Assembly (NCBI GenBank): GCA_964585635.1
Contig: CAZPEV010000012.1
Coordinates: 1-33,651 of the forward strand
Reading direction: 5' to 3'
DNA from: CAZPEV01 sp964585635
Lineage (GTDB): Bacteria > Zixibacteria > MSB-5A5 > GN15 > JAAZOE01
Length of the DNA stretch: 33,651 nucleotides
Made by a program: the position numbers and the translations under genes. The first letter of the stretch is position 1. Each line of letters begins with the position of its first letter. Below are positions 16,546 to 23,455 of this stretch, piece by piece. Below the pieces are notes generated by a model. That model was not told where the DNA came from and searched no databases. It worked only from the letters and a program-made list of their open reading frames with translations.

Positions 16546-17790
16546 ATGAAAACCAGAGTTGTCATCACCGGCATGGGGGCCGTCACGCCCCTGGGTACTA
16601 CGGTTGAAGCCACCTGGCAGAGCCTCGTGGCGGGAAAATCCGGGGTGGGTACGATCACCCGCTTTCCCACCGATGGTCTGTCGACCACCATCGCCGCCGA
16701 GGTAAAGGGCTTCGATCCCGAGGCACATATCGACAAGAAGATGCTGCGTCGCATGGACCGAAGCGAGCAATACTGCCTGGTGGCGGCGCAGTTGGCGTAT
16801 GATGACGCCGGCCTGGGGAGAAATAACCTCGATTTGGATCGCTGCGGCGCGGTCATCGGATCCGGCGTCGGCGGTATTCAGACGCTGGAAGAACAGCATC
16901 GCACGCTGATGGAGCGCGGTCCGGGTCGGATATCGCCGTTCTTCATTCCGATGATGATTATCGATATGGGCGCCGGCATGGTGGCCATTCGGTTCAATTT
17001 CCGCGGGCCGAATTATGCCACGGTGTCGGCCTGCGCCTCATCGGCCAACGCTATCGCCGACGCCTTTCGGATTATTCAGCGCGGCGAGGCCGATGTCATG
17101 CTGACGGGCGGAACGGAGGCGGCCATCACCCAATTGTCGATGGCCGGATTCTGTGCCGCCAAGGCGTTGTCGACGCGCAACCACGAGCCGGAAAAGGCCA
17201 GCCGTCCCTTTGACCGCGACCGGGACGGGTTTGTCATGGGCGAAGGGGCGGCGATTCTGGTGCTGGAATCGCTGGAATCGGCCCGCGCCCGCGGAGCCCG
17301 CATCTATGCCGAGATCATCGGCTGCGGCATGACCTGCGACGCCCATCATATTACGGCGCCCTTGCCGGATGGGGGCGGAGCCGCCCGCGCCATGCAGTTG
17401 GCCATCAAGGACGCCGGTCTCCCGACGGAGGCGATCGACTATATCAACAGCCATGGCACCGCCACCGAACTGGGTGATATCGCCGAGACGAAAGCGATCA
17501 AGACCGTCTTCGGCGCTCATGCCAGGAAGCTGGCGGTCAATTCGACCAAATCGTCGATCGGACACCTTCTGGGCGCGGCCGGAGCGGCAGAATCGATCGT
17601 GACCATCAAATCTATTCAGGAAGGGATGCTTCATCCGACCATCAACCTGGATAATCCCGATCCCGAATGTGACTTGGACTACGTGGCGAATGTTGCCCGG
17701 AAAGCGGCCGTCCGGTATGCCATCACCAATTCCTTTGGGTTCGGCGGCCACAATATCAGCCTGGTCTTCGCGGCCGGCGATTTGACCTGA
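16546..17790 (+). CDS. fabF: 3-oxoacyl-ACP synthase II (FabF)
   Basis: FabF elongates acyl-ACP by condensation with malonyl-ACP. The 414-residue protein has Cys163 in VSACASSANAI, His303 in NSHGTATELGD, Lys335 in NSTKS and His340 in SSIGHLLGAAGA. These are the residues of the Cys-His-His condensing-enzyme site with its lysine. The ATG at 16546 gives the usual MKTRVVITGMGAVTPLG start; a TTG two codons earlier is open but unneeded. It follows acpP after 20 nt and precedes rnc by 6 nt. Confidence 0.97.
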   Translation: MKTRVVITGMGAVTPLGTTVEATWQSLVAGKSGVGTITRFPTDGLSTTIAAEVKGFDPEAHIDKKMLRRMDRSEQYCLVAAQLAYDDAGLGRNNLDLDRCGAVIGSGVGGIQTLEEQHRTLMERGPGRISPFFIPMMIIDMGAGMVAIRFNFRGPNYATVSACASSANAIADAFRIIQRGEADVMLTGGTEAAITQLSMAGFCAAKALSTRNHEPEKASRPFDRDRDGFVMGEGAAILVLESLESARARGARIYAEIIGCGMTCDAHHITAPLPDGGGAARAMQLAIKDAGLPTEAIDYINSHGTATELGDIAETKAIKTVFGAHARKLAVNSTKSSIGHLLGAAGAAESIVTIKSIQEGMLHPTINLDNPDPECDLDYVANVARKAAVRYAITNSFGFGGHNISLVFAAGDLT

Positions 17791-17796
17791 TTCCGT

Positions 17797-18570
17797 ATGG
17801 GTATTTGGGAAACGGTCAGGGCGATATTCGGCTCCGACAAGTCCGGAACTGAGGACAAGCTGCTGGCAGAGTTCCAACGCCGGCTCGGGTATCGGTTTTC
17901 CGACCTCGAATTGCTGAGAGTGGCGCTGACCCATCGCTCCGTCGCCCGATCGGGTGACGGGACCATCCGGCCCTCCAACGAGCGTTTGGAATTTCTTGGG
18001 GATTCGGTGCTGGGCATGGTGGTTTCGGAATGGCTGTATACCCGGTATCCCGGCAAAAGCGAGGGCGGCTTGACCAAGTTCAAGTCGCTCCTGGTCAACG
18101 AAACGACGTTGTTCCGCACGATGGAATCGTTGGACTTGAGCCGTTTCGTGTTGTTGTCGCAGGAGGAGGAGCGGGCCGGCGGGCGCAATCGAGCGTCGAT
18201 AAACGCGGATGCGCTGGAAGCGGTCCTCGGCGCCGCTTATCTCGACGGCGGCTTGGGCGCCGTCAGGCCGATCATCGAAGTCCTTATCCTTTCCCAGGTC
18301 GACAAAATTGCGACCGACGAGAGTTTCAGAAACTACAAGGGAGAACTCCTGGAGCACCTGCAGGCCCGGGGGGCGGGGATGCCCCGGTACGAGGTCACCA
18401 GCGAGGTTGGACCCGATCATGACAAAATCTTTACCGTCGAAGTCCATTCCAACGGCGAAAAGATCGGGATCGGGACCGGTTCATCAAAAAAGGACGCCGA
18501 GCAAGGCGCCGCGGCTGAGGCCCTCAAGAGCCTTCAGCGGGACGGGGCGCCGCCACCGGATGGATCCTAA
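17797..18570 (+). CDS. rnc: Ribonuclease III
   Basis: RNase III cuts double-stranded RNA in rRNA and mRNA maturation. The 257-residue protein has the signature NERLEFLGDS (61-70) and the second acidic pair in NADALEAVLGAAYLDGG (Asp138, Glu141), followed by a C-terminal double-stranded-RNA-binding domain (about 180-247) ending in SSKKDAEQGAAAEALKSL. It is the last gene of the fab operon, a common arrangement (acpP-fabF-rnc). No clear terminator is visible in the 88 nt that follow, so readthrough into etfB is possible. Confidence 0.97.
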   Translation: MGIWETVRAIFGSDKSGTEDKLLAEFQRRLGYRFSDLELLRVALTHRSVARSGDGTIRPSNERLEFLGDSVLGMVVSEWLYTRYPGKSEGGLTKFKSLLVNETTLFRTMESLDLSRFVLLSQEEERAGGRNRASINADALEAVLGAAYLDGGLGAVRPIIEVLILSQVDKIATDESFRNYKGELLEHLQARGAGMPRYEVTSEVGPDHDKIFTVEVHSNGEKIGIGTGSSKKDAEQGAAAEALKSLQRDGAPPPDGS

Positions 18571-18658
18571 CTCCCCTTGCGAATAACAGGAAACCGACAG
18601 CGCGTTCCCAAATTAGACGTGCCGATGTCAAACCGATCGACGAAACGCGGGAGAAAAG

Positions 18659-19444
18659 ATGCACATCGCAGTGATCGTAAAACAGGTACCGGAGATTGAA
18701 CTGATCCGGGTGGATGAGGCCTCGGGGAAAGTGGTGTTGCCGTCAGGCCCGGGAATTGTCAATCCTTTCGATGAATATGCCCTTGAGGAGGCGCTGCGCA
18801 TTCGGGAAAAGCTGGGCGGTAAGGTGACCGCCGTCACCCTGGGCGGCGAACGGGCCGAATCGGCTTTGCGCCAGGCCCTCTCGGTCGGCGCCGACGCCGC
18901 CGTTCAGATCACCGACCCGGCCTTTGACGAATCCGACCCGCAGGCCACGGCCCGCATCCTGGCGGCCGCGGTCGTCAAGATGGGTGATGTCGGACTCGTC
19001 CTGGGCGGCAAGCAGGCGGTCGATGATGATTCGGCGCAGGTGCCGGCGGCGCTGGCGGCCTTTCTGGATTGGCCGCAAGCGCTGTTCGTGCGCAAGACGG
19101 AAAGCATCAGCGAGACCGAGGCGGTTTTTCAACGGACCACGGAAGAAGGGTATGACACCGTGGCCGTATCCCTGCCGGCGGTTGCGTCGGTGGTGAAGGA
19201 AATCAACGAGCCGCGCCTGCCCTCGCTGAAGGGAAAGATGGCGGCCAAGAAGGCTCCCATTACCAAATGGAGCGCCGCCGATCTGGGGATCGATCCGGCG
19301 CTGGTCGGGAAAAACTCGGCCTCGCGGGTCGTGACGGCCTCCCTGCCCCCGGCGCGGCAGAAAGGGGACATCATCGAGGGGGCCACCCCGGATGAGATGG
19401 CCGATAAGCTGATCCAGAAACTGCGCCGCGACCAGGTCATTTAG
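18659..19444 (+). CDS. etfB: Electron transfer flavoprotein beta subunit
   Basis: EtfB pairs with EtfA to pass electrons from acyl-CoA and other dehydrogenases into the respiratory chain. The 261-residue protein opens with MHIAVIVKQVPE, has NPFDEYALEEALRI, VGADAAVQI and LVLGGKQAVDDDSAQVPAALA (the AMP or FAD binding loop region), and ends in a helix typical of the beta subunit. GGGAG precedes the ATG. Unusually, no etfA follows; the next gene encodes an unrelated acidic zinc-ribbon protein. EtfA must be encoded elsewhere if the subunit works in the usual way. Confidence 0.93.
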   Translation: MHIAVIVKQVPEIELIRVDEASGKVVLPSGPGIVNPFDEYALEEALRIREKLGGKVTAVTLGGERAESALRQALSVGADAAVQITDPAFDESDPQATARILAAAVVKMGDVGLVLGGKQAVDDDSAQVPAALAAFLDWPQALFVRKTESISETEAVFQRTTEEGYDTVAVSLPAVASVVKEINEPRLPSLKGKMAAKKAPITKWSAADLGIDPALVGKNSASRVVTASLPPARQKGDIIEGATPDEMADKLIQKLRRDQVI

Positions 19445-19480
19445 GCCGGTCCGGCGCCGACGGCGATAGAAAAAAAGTGC

Positions 19481-19509
19481 TTGATTTTCCTTTTACCGTA
19501 CGTTTATTC
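19481..19509 (+). promoter_or_regulatory. Possible sigma-70-type promoter for the acidic zinc-ribbon gene
   Basis: AAAAAAAGTGC lies directly before TTGATT (19481-19486). With a 17-18 nt spacer the -10 region is TTATTC or TATTCG, a poor match. The call rests mainly on the upstream box, which also precedes the promoters at 11672 and 27166. Confidence 0.35.
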
Positions 19510-19558
19510 GGATGGAAAAAGAACGCCAGTCGGAAACGATACAACTCGAGGTTATCGT

Positions 19559-19924
19559 ATGCGGTGTGATTTTTGCGGTGAGGAAATCGAAAGCCAGGCC
19601 TTTCATAAGGACGGTATGAGTTTCTGTTCATTGGAGTGCTCCGATGCCATGGAAGGCGGCGAAACCCTTCCGCTGGGGGAAGATGTGCTGGATGATCCGG
19701 AAGAGGCCGACGAGGATGAAATCGAAGACGACGATGAGGATGACGACGACGACGATGAAGACGAAGACGAAGACGATGATGTAAAAGAAGACGATGTGAT
19801 CGGCGAGGACGACGAGGACGAAGTGGAAGAGGAGGACGAAGAAGAAGAAGAAGAGGACCTTGAGAATGAAGAAAACTTCGATGATGGCGGTTTCTACGAT
19901 GATGACGACCGGCGGAGGTATTAA
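19559..19924 (+). CDS. Small zinc-ribbon protein with a highly acidic tail, function unknown
   Basis: This protein has 121 residues. The first 30 form a treble-clef or FCS-like zinc finger: Cys3 and Cys6 in CDFC, then Cys23 and Cys27 in FCSLEC. From about residue 45 onward it is almost all Asp and Glu, ending with a short tail rich in Tyr and Arg. The start is the ATG at 19559 with GAGG seven nt upstream; an earlier TTG in frame at 19481 lies on the -35 box and is not used. I recognise no named family. Such a tail could mimic nucleic acid, bind metal or act as a charged linker. Codons alternate GAC, GAT, GAA and GAG, so the acidic run is selected rather than a simple nucleotide repeat. Confidence 0.75.
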   Translation: MRCDFCGEEIESQAFHKDGMSFCSLECSDAMEGGETLPLGEDVLDDPEEADEDEIEDDDEDDDDDDEDEDEDDDVKEDDVIGEDDEDEVEEEDEEEEEEDLENEENFDDGGFYDDDDRRRY

Positions 19925-20058
19925 GTCGTAACCTCGCCGGTGCAGATACTCGCCGTCCGTCTTCACGGTACAGCAGAAACCATACCCGCAACTCGTATTC
20001 ACACCACCTATCACCATGTCCGGCGTCCCGCGGACGGCCGAAACGCCCGGAGGCGGCC

Positions 20059-20253
20059 ATGATCGTCATCGGCGCCATAGCCGCTATTTTGCTGGGACTG
20101 GCGGCCGCCTTGGTGCTTCTGACGCAGCTGAAGCCGATGCTGGCGGCCGGATTTCATCTGAAGCGAAGGATATGCCAACCATGGGCGACGAACCGTTTGA
20201 GATCCCGATCGATGGCACGCTTGACCTGCACCTGTTTCAACCGCGTGAGGTGA
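20059..20253 (+). CDS. Possible small membrane protein overlapping the Smr gene
   Basis: This 64-residue frame has a very good ribosome site (GGAGG five nt before the ATG). The first 22 residues form a single hydrophobic helix (IVIGAIAAILLGLAAALVLL), and a basic segment follows. The last half overlaps the Smr gene in another frame and looks like out-of-frame sequence, rich in Arg and Cys. It may be a real one-helix protein, or the remains of a longer membrane-anchored Smr protein broken by a frameshift. Confidence 0.42.
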   Translation: MIVIGAIAAILLGLAAALVLLTQLKPMLAAGFHLKRRICQPWATNRLRSRSMARLTCTCFNRVR

Positions 20254-20453
20254 AACAGGTCGTTTGCGACTATATCGACGCCTGCCGCGAGCGAGGTATC
20301 TACTCCCTGCGCCTTATCCACGGCAAAGGGATCGGGGTGCAGCGCGAGATCGTGCAGGCGGTGCTGCGCCGTCACCCCGGAGTGAAATCGTTTCGCACCG
20401 ATGACGGCGGCGGATCGTGGGGGGCGACCCTGGTCGAGTTGATGCCGCCATAA
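20172..20453 (+). CDS. Small Smr-domain protein
   Basis: The product is about 93 residues and is almost entirely an Smr domain. It has DLHLFQP (the LDLHG-type motif), a helix, the core LIHGKGIG, and VKSFRTDDGGGSWGATLVEL at the end, matching the gGxGaT-V-L pattern. Smr domains act on nucleic acids (as nicking or RNA-cleaving enzymes) in MutS2 and in stand-alone proteins; the role of short stand-alone members is not settled. Two starts are possible: ATG 20172, or ATG 20181, which has AAGGA ten nt upstream and may be the better one. The frame is open further upstream to 20016, but without protein-like sequence. Confidence 0.82.
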   Translation: MPTMGDEPFEIPIDGTLDLHLFQPREVKQVVCDYIDACRERGIYSLRLIHGKGIGVQREIVQAVLRRHPGVKSFRTDDGGGSWGATLVELMPP

Positions 20454-20464
20454 TACGAGCGGTA

Positions 20465-20517
20465 CGTCGGGCAAAGGGAGTGATCCCGCCATCCACACGC
20501 TTGTGTCTTACCCGATG
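20465..20517. repeat. Three-way-junction-like inverted repeat between convergent genes
   Basis: An outer stem of TCGGGCAA (20467-20474) with TTACCCGA (20508-20515), 7 of 8 pairs, encloses two small hairpins. These are GGGA-GTGA-TCCC (20476-20487), whose loop is of GNRA type, and ACAC-GCTT-GTGT (20495-20506). It lies between the stop of the Smr gene and the end of the opposite metallophosphoesterase gene. No T-tract is present, so a simple terminator is not supported. Confidence 0.4.
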
Positions 20518-20541
20518 CGGGAGCGAACGTAATCACCGGCG

Positions 20542-21542
20542 CTATCCGATCATACTCTTTTCGTACCTTGGCGATAATGTCTCATTGGCGTCCAGTTGAT
20601 ATATTCGTAAATCGTTGCCGCAAATGACGCCGATCTGGCAATTGGGTTTGGTGGTATTGACACCCGTCTTGTGTTCCCCTATCCAGGCGCCGCAATCCAT
20701 GAGGGTGAAGCCGGTCGTGTCGTGAACATATATCCCGGCTCGGGGGCAAGGAATTTGTGCTTGGATCTGACGTTATGATCATCCGGGAGGTCCCGTGTCA
20801 GTTGCATTGGCTTGATTGACCCCAAGGCGACTGGTTGATCGTCTTCGATGTTATAACAGGTTGATTGGCGGATATCAATGAGCTGTCCCAGGTCATTCTC
20901 CTTGTCGCCGCCCAACAGCTTATCCCATAATTGCTCCAGCCCCGTCCCGGAGGCATTGAGTACGAAGAACTTCTGCAAATTATCCGGCAATCGTTCGATG
21001 GGGTCAAGGATATCGCCGTGAGTAACATATACTTTGGGTTCCGGATTGCGCGGGAAGGTCGCATGGAGATGAACCGCACCGCTCATATGGGGGCAGCCGA
21101 TCAGCGGGGCGTCATGATTGCCAATAATAAATCGGGCATCGATCCGGTCCTTCCGATCGGCGGCATACAAGTATCGGTAAACGCCCCAAAAATCGTTCAG
21201 AATCCCCTCCGGGTCATTGGTATCTTCTCGCCACAGATCCAGAAAATCGCCCAGTTGGAGAACCGTAATGGGGATACCGGCCGATGAATTGCGCAACCTG
21301 ACCAGCTGCTTGATCAGGTCGATAAACATCCGTTCATGATTGAATCCCCGGTGGATCTTTTCATCTCGAACCTTTCGCGTTGTGAGATGCATGTCCGGAA
21401 TACACACGTATATCCAATTGCCGGCAGGATTGCCTATCTCCGGTTCGTGCTGGCGGGCCACCAGCTTGATGGATTCGATACTCTCGACCTGCCATAGACC
21501 GCCCAGCAGGAAATCATGAGCCCGGTGTTCGTCAAGCGGCAT
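20542..21542 (-). pseudogene. Metallophosphoesterase, frameshifted near its C-terminus
   Basis: The protein belongs to the calcineurin-like phosphoesterases. It shows Asp50 and His52 in PDMH, QLGDFLDLW (98-104), GNHD (141-144) and His175 in THGD. The open frame stops at 20679, giving 287 residues, but the next frame continues sensibly as GIYVHDTTGFTLMDCGAWIGE and NCQIGVICGNDLRIYQL to a stop at 20542. One missing base in a run of five G (plus strand, 20742-20746) explains the shift; with six G the frames join. The final GHxH metal motif of the family appears only as SKHK. The change may be a real mutation or an assembly error. AAGGAAGGAG precedes the ATG. It is the third gene of an operon with the lipoprotein and amidohydrolase. 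Confidence 0.8.
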
Positions 21543-21559
21543 AGCATTCTCCTTCCTTG

Positions 21560-22078
21560 TTACTTCTGACCATGGGTTATGAAATCGGGTTGAACGATCA
21601 GCGTGTCATATCTCCACTTGGCCTTATTGAGCGAGTTCTTGTCTATGAAGAAAATGAACCAGTACCCCTCCTTATGAAAATAGGCATGCCGATCCAACCT
21701 GCGGTCCGGGCCGTCATATTGCCGGGCGTCATAGACATCGAGGCGCGGTTTCAGGGATTTGAAATACGGGATGACCGCCGGTCGAATGATGAACGAGTCG
21801 GGATAGCAGGTGGCAGAGTCTTTGAGGGCGATCACCACCGGTCGATAATCGCTCAAATTTGTGGTGACGGCAACATTGTCGTCTACATAGACGCCGCCCC
21901 GCGAGATGAAGTCCAGGATCGAATCGGCAGAGGCGTTTGAAAGCGGCAGACCGGTTTCAAATCGGTGACCCTCCTCTCGAACGGCGATGACGCCATGGGG
22001 GCGAGTACAGCACCCGGTGATTGACAAAAGAACGACGATTGACAGCATGATCATGCTGCCGATTCTGATTCGTGTCAT
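21560..22078 (-). CDS. Hypothetical lipoprotein
   Basis: This 172-residue protein starts with a lipoprotein signal, hydrophobic residues 8-19 ending in the lipobox SITGC. I recognise no family. The mature part includes GVYVDDNVAVTTNLSDYRPVVIALKD and a C-terminal segment rich in Tyr, Phe and Lys (HKEGYWFIFFIDKNS), which suggests a small globular beta-rich domain. The start at 22078 has GAAGGAGGG just upstream; a longer open frame runs up to 22378 but lies inside the amidohydrolase gene. It begins 10 nt after the amidohydrolase stop and ends 17 nt before the metallophosphoesterase start, so the three are surely one operon. Confidence 0.82.
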   Translation of the reverse strand: MTRIRIGSMIMLSIVVLLSITGCCTRPHGVIAVREEGHRFETGLPLSNASADSILDFISRGGVYVDDNVAVTTNLSDYRPVVIALKDSATCYPDSFIIRPAVIPYFKSLKPRLDVYDARQYDGPDRRLDRHAYFHKEGYWFIFFIDKNSLNKAKWRYDTLIVQPDFITHGQK

Positions 22079-22088
22079 ACTCCCTCCT

Positions 22089-23219
22089 TCATGCCAATAG
22101 CGAATTGAAGTTGGTGAACAGCAAATGCTCGCCGAAGAGATGGCGAAGCTCCCGGTAGTTGACGTCCAGCAGGTTCCCCTCCGGCACCACCGCCCGGTCG
22201 AGCTTCCCCTCTGCGATGACCGCCTTGAAATCCTTCCACCATTCCTCCGGTCCGGCCGATAGCTCCACCATCGGAACCGGGAAATCGCTCCCGAACAACA
22301 GCAGTTGCGGGGGCAGTTTCTTAACCTCCTCCACGTAAGGAACTCGGGTGGGGGTGACAAAGGCGGCGAGGTCGGCATAACAGCGACCGGCGAATTCCCC
22401 CCGGGCGGTCCGCTCCAGAAACGATTTGACCGTCTTGAAGTCGGCGTGCTCGGCGATGGTATCCAGCAGGCCGGAACTGAAATAGGGCGCGCCGCAGTGC
22501 GCGAAGATGATCACCGCCCCCTCATCCAGGGCGGCCGTGATATTGGCCCGGGTCCCGTCGATATCCGGCCGGTACCAGGCCTTGGTGAAGCGCAGGCCGT
22601 TCCAGAATGCGTCCCACCAACTCCACGACAAATAATCGTACGCCTTGGTCTTAGGATCGCGCGGCGGGATGGCATATTCCGGTCCGGCATGCAAAAGCAG
22701 TGGCAACGGCCGCCCCCCTTTGGCCTGCGCCAGGTATTTCATGGCGGCGCCTACCCGGGGGTCGGCCAGATGGAATTGCTGGGCCGACGGCAGCCACTTG
22801 ATCAGCACCGCGCCGTCGGCGACGCAGGTATCGACGCGCTCGCGAAAGGCCGGATCATAGGGATGCACCGAGGCGCCGAACAGAATCTTATCGGGCAAAG
22901 CCGGCCGAAGCTGCTCGACAATGTACCGGTTGTCGACCCACATATGCGACCGGTCGGCCATCCTGGCCCCCGTGGCGGAATCATAAATCGGATCCAGCGC
23001 CAGGCAGACCACCTTGTCCAGGTGCGATTGGGCGATGATCTCCAAGGTCTTCCGTTGTAACGTCTCGTCATGGACGTCGGCCGGCGACAGGCGCGCATAC
23101 TTCAGGAAAATCTGAAAGACCAGGCTCCGGCGATACTCCTCGGAAAATCCGCCCAGATGCGGCCAGCTATCGCCTGCCAGACCGACGTGGACATGCATAT
23201 CAATAATTGGAACCGGCAT
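22089..23219 (-). CDS. Amidohydrolase family 2 (TIM-barrel metal hydrolase)
   Basis: This 376-residue enzyme has the metal-binding DxHxH motif as DMHVHVG (residues 7-13), further His ligands in LLLHAGPE and IIFAHCGAP, and the catalytic Asp in LLFGSDFPVP. This is the amidohydro_2 (ACMSD-like) pattern of cytoplasmic hydrolases or decarboxylases. The substrate cannot be told. GAGAGGA lies about six nt before the ATG. A clear promoter lies 120-150 nt upstream. It heads a three-gene operon with a lipoprotein and a metallophosphoesterase. Neither partner is a usual neighbour of a known amidohydrolase pathway, so the joint role is unknown. Confidence 0.87.
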   Translation of the reverse strand: MPVPIIDMHVHVGLAGDSWPHLGGFSEEYRRSLVFQIFLKYARLSPADVHDETLQRKTLEIIAQSHLDKVVCLALDPIYDSATGARMADRSHMWVDNRYIVEQLRPALPDKILFGASVHPYDPAFRERVDTCVADGAVLIKWLPSAQQFHLADPRVGAAMKYLAQAKGGRPLPLLLHAGPEYAIPPRDPKTKAYDYLSWSWWDAFWNGLRFTKAWYRPDIDGTRANITAALDEGAVIIFAHCGAPYFSSGLLDTIAEHADFKTVKSFLERTARGEFAGRCYADLAAFVTPTRVPYVEEVKKLPPQLLLFGSDFPVPMVELSAGPEEWWKDFKAVIAEGKLDRAVVPEGNLLDVNYRELRHLFGEHLLFTNFNSLLA

Positions 23220-23341
23220 ACGAGCGTCCTCTCGTTGGCTGTTGCTTATGCGCCTGCCGATGAACCATCGGCCGGCGACGGAGGGGCCTACGATTGTCGA
23301 TGGTGCGCCCGCGCGAGGTGATTCATATGCCCGTGGAGGAA

Positions 23342-23370
23342 ATCGTAGCGTGGCAGACGGAACTTGTCAA
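23342..23370 (-). promoter_or_regulatory. Sigma-70-type promoter of the amidohydrolase operon
   Basis: The minus strand has TTGACA (23370-23365), a 17-nt spacer and TACGAT (23347-23342), close to consensus. Transcription would start near 23335, leaving a leader of about 115 nt. The remaining part of the 236-nt gap next to the subtilase end has GC-rich sequence and a T-run (GCGTTTTTG on the minus strand) but no convincing terminator stem. Confidence 0.65.
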
Positions 23371-23455
23371 GTCTAATCTTCGGGATGCTAACGCCGCCGT
23401 CGCCGGGGAGGACAAAAACGCCCGCCCGAAAATAGGCGCGGCGCCGAGACGATAG

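Noticed and set aside
17038..18447. 469-codon minus-strand frame opposite fabF and rnc
   Set aside because: Both opposite genes are beyond doubt; the frame has no recognisable motifs or ribosome site.
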